Source: Sugiyamaella lignohabitans (Eukaryota > Ascomycota > Dipodascomycetes > Dipodascales > Trichomonascaceae). From it: DNA of 64,000 nucleotides. The position numbers were made by a program, and so were the translations under genes. The stretch is from assembly GCF_001640025.1 (NCBI RefSeq), contig NC_031674.1:2356001-2420000 (forward strand). Reading direction: 5' to 3'. Of this stretch, positions 59,002 through 64,000 are shown one piece after another. The notes below the pieces were generated by a model. The model had not been told where the DNA came from and made no database searches. It worked only from the letters and a program-made list of their open reading frames with translations. The first letter of the stretch is position 1; each line of letters opens with the position of its first letter.

Positions 59002-61857
59002 TTAAGAAGATGGCGAACCACCAAGACCTGCTGATAGTGCTAAGTACCAAGTTCTACTAGCACCTCCGTCGAGCCATTGAGGCTGGAAGTTATCTTGAGC
59101 AAAGTAATTATAAGCTGAAACAGGGTCGTAAAGGGCTTGATTACTTCTAAGAATACCAGCCCAACCACTGTCAAGGGAATCAATGATAGAAGCCAATTTC
59201 TCAGTCCACTCTTGCTCAACAAACTCGGCACTTCTAATGAGGCCAGAAGCAGGAGTGATGGGGATCATATGAATACCTTGAATGTACTCAAGATTAGTGC
59301 CGAAGTAAGTGGTGTGATCAACCTTATTCTCGAAAGTGATACCAGGTACCTTGTTCTTGATAAAGTTGGATGGTTGGTTTGTGTTGTTATCCAGCATTAG
59401 GAAATAGTTGCTAAGAGATCTTGCCATGACTGAGAGCATAAGGTCACCTCTTGCTTCCATATTAGCATCACCTGTCACTTTACCCCAAAGCTTCATACCG
59501 TAAGCAAAGTTATAGTCCTCGGAACTGGACTCCTCGTCTTTACCATCAGCACTAGCAAACATACCATGAGCCCATGAATGGCCACTGAACCAATCAAACA
59601 TACGTGAAACAGGGAAGTAACTGTCATCATGAGATGGATTAGCGACGTCTCTAACCAATGAGTTGACCCAATCTTTGTTCTCATTGATCCAGTTACCGCC
59701 ATATGCTTGATCAATGTAACCAATGATGGCTGCAGCGTGAACCATGTAGCCGTAATGGAAGTGATGGTCATTGTAGTAAGGACTTCCATAATCATCCAAA
59801 GGACTTCCACCATTCTGGGCAGCTGAAGATGTGACACCCTTGAGTAAAGTGTCATAGATTAGAGGAGTTTGCTGAGTGTTGCTGGTAAACAAGGAGAACG
59901 CCTGTTGGAGATTTGCAAGACCAGACTTAGCCAAGTCATCATTTTTGAGAATGTCTTTGACAACAAGAAGAATGTAAGCAAACTTATCAAACGCTTTGCC
60001 TGATGTGTATGTGGAAGGACTATTGGTCTGACCAGAAATATCCTGTGCCAATTCCTGATTCGCAACACTAGCCATGAGCTGCAAGGCTTCTTGACTGTAG
60101 GAAGGACCTGAAAAAGAGCTTTGAGAAGACCAAGGCAGAAACTGCATACCTGTGTTGAGAACTTCATTCATCACTAACTTGTTGGTCAAGTATCCAGTCA
60201 TCACACCCTTAGTATTGGAGTCAATGGTGAACTGAGTAGCAGCACTGCTCATTGAAGAGTCAAATGACTGGGTTTGATGAGGCAAAGTCCAGATCCAAGT
60301 GGTGCCACCAGCCGATGTACCCTTAGTCGAGTAATCAATAGTATATGATGCAACATCGTTGTTTACACTAGCAGAAACACTGGCACTGACAGGATACTGA
60401 CCAGCAGCCTTGTCAAAAGAGCTATCTGCACCAGCGGGGACGACACCAACTTGAATAACAACACCATTGGCAGGTCCTGTGGTAGCCTTGATCTCAAAAT
60501 CATTCAGCACGTCAAGATCAAAGTCCTGGCCTTCAGGGACCGTAGCATAGAGGTTCCAGGTGACACCGTTGAAAAGAGTAATAATGTACTTCTGGATATT
60601 TGACGCAGGTGGGTTGCTGCTTTTAGTAACTGAATTGAATCCAAGTTGACTGTAGAAATAAGGAGTCAATCCGTTATATTCGGCAGTAACAAAACCCATT
60701 CCAACGACCAAAGGGAAGTTAACAGAGCCTGATGATCCGCCGGTCGAGAGGGCAGCATTGACAGAAAATGTATCTGAGTCAGAGACACTCAGTTGCATGT
60801 TGTCATTAGTAAACTCAGATGCAGAATAGACAAATGACATAAGGCCAATAGGATTGATATAGTATTCAACGGGATCAGCATTTGGATCTGGACCAAATGC
60901 ACGCTGGCTATGATTAACATGAGAAATAGCCATTCCGTAGTAATTGGTGTCATTTGACCACCAGACTGAGTATGGCTGAGCATAAACAGGATACATTTGG
61001 TCAGCTAAGAACAAATTGCTGTAGAACTTGTTGGTATGAAGAGGGTTTCCATTATTGTTGACGCCAGAGGGAATCGAGATATCAAGATCTTCTCTAGGGA
61101 AAACAGAAGCTGGGGCCTCTGTTGACACAGGCTGAGAGAAAATGTCGCCACCAAGTTGATAGTAGGCACCGCTAGAGGGTTGTGAAACAGGAGCTGCTGA
61201 CTCACTTGAGCTAATTCCAGCCGCAGAGGAGCTGGATGAACTGGTCGATGAAGAGGAAGCAGGAAGACTCACCAAACTTGACAAAGAGGCGACTGAACCC
61301 ACAGTTGAGGAGCTCAGAACAGGAGCGCCTGACGAAGGTGTTGAGCTGCTTGGCGATGAAGAAGTGAATGAAGCTTGTAATGTCGATGGAATAGAAGTCG
61401 AAGAGGCTGGAGTTGACAACAGGAATTCAGCTGCAGATGGGGCAGCAACCGGTGTAGCCTGATTAGACGAAGTCGGTCCGGCCGTTGCCACTGTGTTTGG
61501 CGGGATACTGAGACCAGTAGTATAAGTAGCGGGATCAATTGTTTTACTGAGTGAAGTTGTAGAGTATGTCGAATACTGGGTGACAGGAGGGACACTGACC
61601 AGAGAAATACTGGTAATGATGGTACTTTGGATCACAGTAACTGGAGTGGTGGTTGCAATAAACAAAGTAGTCAGCTCAGAAACAGTTTGATCTTTGGTAA
61701 CCTGCACAGGCTGACCAGCGGTAACTGTGACATACTTGGGAGCTGCGGTAACAACCTCATGAACCTCTTTTATGATGACAGCTGATTCTGCCTGTAGAAT
61801 TGCCGATGTCAAGGCGGTGGCTGAGAGAAGCGTTCGAGATAAAGCGGGCACTCTCAT
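59002..61857 (-). CDS. ENG1: Secreted endo-1,3-beta-glucanase Eng1/Dse4-type (GH81)
   Basis: A cell-wall hydrolase that in yeast degrades the septum and separates mother and daughter. It has 951 residues: a signal peptide (ALSRTLLSATALTSAILQ), a Thr/Ser-rich region (about 30-230, with poly-Ser tracts) likely to be heavily O-mannosylated, then the GH81 domain from about 245 (LHTNKFYSNLFLADQMYPVY) to the end. The active-site block DGKDEESSSEDYNFAYGMKL carries the catalytic Glu residues; YYNDHHFHYGYMVHAAAIIG is another family signature. The protein ends RTWYLALSAGLGG with no GPI tail, so it should be secreted. A TATAAAG box lies about 56 bp upstream of the ATG. S. cerevisiae ENG1 is an Ace2 target. 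Confidence 0.95.
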   Translation of the reverse strand: MRVPALSRTLLSATALTSAILQAESAVIIKEVHEVVTAAPKYVTVTAGQPVQVTKDQTVSELTTLFIATTTPVTVIQSTIITSISLVSVPPVTQYSTYSTTSLSKTIDPATYTTGLSIPPNTVATAGPTSSNQATPVAAPSAAEFLLSTPASSTSIPSTLQASFTSSSPSSSTPSSGAPVLSSSTVGSVASLSSLVSLPASSSSTSSSSSSAAGISSSESAAPVSQPSSGAYYQLGGDIFSQPVSTEAPASVFPREDLDISIPSGVNNNGNPLHTNKFYSNLFLADQMYPVYAQPYSVWWSNDTNYYGMAISHVNHSQRAFGPDPNADPVEYYINPIGLMSFVYSASEFTNDNMQLSVSDSDTFSVNAALSTGGSSGSVNFPLVVGMGFVTAEYNGLTPYFYSQLGFNSVTKSSNPPASNIQKYIITLFNGVTWNLYATVPEGQDFDLDVLNDFEIKATTGPANGVVIQVGVVPAGADSSFDKAAGQYPVSASVSASVNNDVASYTIDYSTKGTSAGGTTWIWTLPHQTQSFDSSMSSAATQFTIDSNTKGVMTGYLTNKLVMNEVLNTGMQFLPWSSQSSFSGPSYSQEALQLMASVANQELAQDISGQTNSPSTYTSGKAFDKFAYILLVVKDILKNDDLAKSGLANLQQAFSLFTSNTQQTPLIYDTLLKGVTSSAAQNGGSPLDDYGSPYYNDHHFHYGYMVHAAAIIGYIDQAYGGNWINENKDWVNSLVRDVANPSHDDSYFPVSRMFDWFSGHSWAHGMFASADGKDEESSSEDYNFAYGMKLWGKVTGDANMEARGDLMLSVMARSLSNYFLMLDNNTNQPSNFIKNKVPGITFENKVDHTTYFGTNLEYIQGIHMIPITPASGLIRSAEFVEQEWTEKLASIIDSLDSGWAGILRSNQALYDPVSAYNYFAQDNFQPQWLDGGASRTWYLALSAGLGGSPSS

Positions 61858-62865
61858 TTTAGTGACTTGCTAATAAAAAACCAAAGGTGTGGTGATTTCC
61901 ACAACCGTGTCTCTTTATATTGAGAGTCGGTCGTAATATGACAGAGCGAAACAAAAGAGCGAAATAGTTAAGCTAGGAGTTGAGTGAAAGATGAAACTTG
62001 TTTCAAACCTGCTTCAAAAGGAGGGACGGTGCAGGGCTATACTGCTATAATAAGACAGGAACGAATGAACAATAGTCGAACCCTTCAAATGGAGCCGACT
62101 TGCTCCCATATTTATAACTGAACTCCGATAGCCTAGGGCGGTCATAGCCCCTGCAGAACCTGGCTCTCGTACTCGCTTAAGCGTGTGCAATTCCGTATTC
62201 GAAAAATAATACCCAGCATTATCATTTTAATACGGATTTGATCTGTACCCGCCTCCACATGATGACGAACATGGAGATCGATGACTTTTGATGATGCCAA
62301 GTTCACATAGTAAAACATTGCATGCATCGTGCATATGCAGTGCTATGACCACTTTCAGAAATCCAGGGGGCTGGGATGTGCATAAAAAAACAAGCAGGGC
62401 TGGCTCGCCATCCGTTTCGCCATTTTTTATTGCCTGAAAATATTCAGAAGGCAGAGTCTATTTACGCAAATATCAAGTCCTAGATTTAGTAGATTGCTGT
62501 TAAATTGTTCAGAAGTCGTTGAGAGTGAGCTAGTGGCCACACAATTAAGGCACATGTTTCTCGGGTATGCAAGAGAGCAGCAGAAGTTAAATCGACTATT
62601 CCACTTAGGGAAAAGGAGCCAATATGCCGTAGTGTGTTAGACATCTGCCGAATCTAATCTCCAATCTGAGATTCTCACCAACAAGTCGAACTAAAATCCC
62701 GTTATGCACAGTTAGCCTCATAAGAGTTACGTTTCAGATCTTGCAGTTTTCGTTCAAGTGCGTCCTGCCCCTGCGTAAGTAATATTAAAGGGACATGCGT
62801 GTTACAAAACTACAATAATAAATTAATTTATAAATACAAACATATAGTGTTATACAGGACCAGAT
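61858..62865. other. Intergenic region upstream of ENG1
   Basis: About 1 kb. It contains the ENG1 promoter (TATAAAG read on the minus strand at 61913-61919) and the TBF1 3' end. No gene is visible. Confidence 0.5.
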
Positions 62866-64000
62866 CTACTGATCACCCTCTCTAGAGATAAATTCGCCCA
62901 CTCTTTGTAGTAATTGCTCTAGATTGCTTGCATCGTCTCCCCCCGCCACCATAGTAGTGCTCTCCTCAGCTTGGCGGGATTTGTTGTCCGAGTGAAAATC
63001 GTCGACAGCATTGACGTTCGTTTCTGAAACATTGTCATTTTGCAATATCTGGCTGGAATTAAATTCGACGGTTGTTTCTGGCGAGGTTGGCTTAGGATCT
63101 GTGTCTGGGGGCGGTCGATTTGCGGCAGGGCTGGCTGGGAACAAGATCGGATCGACACCGGTTTCATCAGAGGAGGATGGCCATGATGGGGCGTGAGAGA
63201 TTGCCTCGGTGCGGCTTGAATCAACCTGTGACTGTGGAGTCGGCTGATTTGAATTTTTGTTAGGAGTTATCGTTCCAGGAGGAGTATCACTAGCCTCGCC
63301 TCCCTTTCTTTTCTCCTTAGTTTTCTTATGGGCCTGGCTGCGGGCATTGATATCACCGGTGACGTATTGGAACGATCGCGGAACTGGGATCCCTGATTTC
63401 AGGAAAAATATTTTCAAATTGCGGGCTTTATCCTTCAACTGAACCTGATTTCTATCCTTGAGGACTTCGGAAATCGAGCCTCCGGGACCGTAAAGTTCTA
63501 AGATTTGACTCCAATATGGACCGTCAACAGCGTCAAGGCCCTGAATAAGAGCCTCTTCCTCTTCATTTGTCCAGGGTCTCCTAGCATAAACAATACTACC
63601 AGTTTTTCCAGGCACTGTAGATGGTGAGCTATTTTCAGGTTTCTCATTAAATGATGTGGTGGAATTTGATGCCATAAGCTTTCGTGCTGCTTTGTAAGCC
63701 ATTAACGAGTCAGAATAGTTACTCTCATCACTTTCAGTTCCTTGATTGCTGGTTGAGTTTAACATATTGTCCGGCCTAGCAGGAAATGCTGTTGAAGGCT
63801 GTGTACCATGACTATTCCAAACTTGTACAATTGGTTTCTTAGATGTAGTAATAGACTCCGATCCACTGTTTACCGTAGCGCCCGCTGAAATCCCCTGTGT
63901 TACTATTGGCAGTGTAGCTCCGCTGTTGCCATTGTACACCTGTGCCACTTGATTATGGGCTTTCCCTGTATACTCCGTCAATTCCTTCAGAAAAGAAAGC
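62866..64000 (-). CDS. TBF1: Tbf1, TTAGGG-repeat/telobox-binding factor (N-terminus beyond the window)
   Basis: The C-terminal part, 378 codons within the window, of a Myb-type DNA-binding factor that binds TTAGGG repeats and, in budding yeasts, also promoters of snoRNA or ribosomal genes. The Myb/telobox domain, about 63390-63580, contains RPWTNEEEEALIQGLDAV, the loop LYGPGGSISEVL and the telobox helix VQLKDKARNLKIFFLKSG. The usual VDLKDKWRN form is VQLKDKARN in Tbf1 of S. cerevisiae too, which supports this name. The domain is followed by a basic stretch and a disordered Ser/Thr/Pro-rich tail. The frame stays open to the right edge (residues LKELTEYTGK), so the start and the dimerisation domain lie outside. 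Confidence 0.9.
   Translation of the reverse strand, partial: LSFLKELTEYTGKAHNQVAQVYNGNSGATLPIVTQGISAGATVNSGSESITTSKKPIVQVWNSHGTQPSTAFPARPDNMLNSTSNQGTESDESNYSDSLMAYKAARKLMASNSTTSFNEKPENSSPSTVPGKTGSIVYARRPWTNEEEEALIQGLDAVDGPYWSQILELYGPGGSISEVLKDRNQVQLKDKARNLKIFFLKSGIPVPRSFQYVTGDINARSQAHKKTKEKRKGGEASDTPPGTITPNKNSNQPTPQSQVDSSRTEAISHAPSWPSSSDETGVDPILFPASPAANRPPPDTDPKPTSPETTVEFNSSQILQNDNVSETNVNAVDDFHSDNKSRQAEESTTMVAGGDDASNLEQLLQRVGEFISREGDQ

Noticed and set aside
1..64000. CRISPR arrays, rRNA genes, LTR retrotransposons or bacterial-type mobile elements
   Set aside because: I looked for spaced repeats, terminal repeats, reverse transcriptase or integrase motifs and rRNA blocks and saw none.

Overview
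The window looks like nuclear DNA of a budding yeast (Saccharomycotina), probably from an early-diverging lineage near Yarrowia, Geotrichum, Blastobotrys or Sugiyamaella rather than from the Saccharomyces clade. The evidence is a compact layout of single-copy fungal orthologues, the standard genetic code throughout, and short spliceosomal introns (about 54 to 195 nt) with GTAAGT/GTATGT donors and a CTAAC branch site usually 8 to 14 nt before the acceptor AG. Metabolic genes absent from S. cerevisiae are also present: D-amino-acid oxidase, L-arabinitol dehydrogenase, homogentisate dioxygenase, CYP504 and fumarylacetoacetase. No sequence database was searched; all names rest on motifs and recalled family sequences.

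Layout. 1-11.6 kb: a Leu3/War1-type zinc-cluster regulator, LST8 (TOR), NMD2/UPF2 with a 9-nt first exon, PTC7 phosphatase, BUR6/NC2-alpha (spliced) and a peroxisomal D-amino-acid oxidase. 11.6-13 kb: a gene-less stretch with a 27-C run and what looks like a decayed coding sequence. 13-23 kb: a three-exon OPT oligopeptide transporter, a Ufd1-domain zinc-finger protein, a Gal4-type regulator, a DUF4112 protein, an intron-containing tRNA-Lys(CTT) and an SMP-30-type lactonase. 24-31 kb: an MNN2-type mannosyltransferase, a phytanoyl-CoA-dioxygenase-like protein, an L-arabinitol 4-dehydrogenase, a small spliced gene of unknown function and a secreted HsbA-like protein.

32.5-42 kb is the most distinctive part: an aromatic-acid catabolic cluster made of homogentisate 1,2-dioxygenase, a CYP504 phenylacetate hydroxylase, a short-chain dehydrogenase, an MFS transporter and fumarylacetoacetase. 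Together they could take phenylacetate through homogentisate to fumarate and acetoacetate; the maleylacetoacetate isomerase step is not encoded here. Every promoter in the cluster carries GCGGAA/TTCCGC elements, two of them as perfect GCGGAA-N4-TTCCGC palindromes, and most also carry CreA/Mig1-like GTGGGG sites. This suggests one dedicated zinc-cluster activator plus glucose repression.

42-64 kb is mostly housekeeping: a short TFIIIC-like beta-propeller gene, KEI1 (IPC synthase subunit), RIO1 kinase, RTC5 (three exons), a disordered unknown protein, VMS1, RDH54, an RTA1-family membrane protein divergent from a zinc-cluster regulator, a GH81 endo-beta-1,3-glucanase (ENG1) and, cut by the right edge, TBF1.
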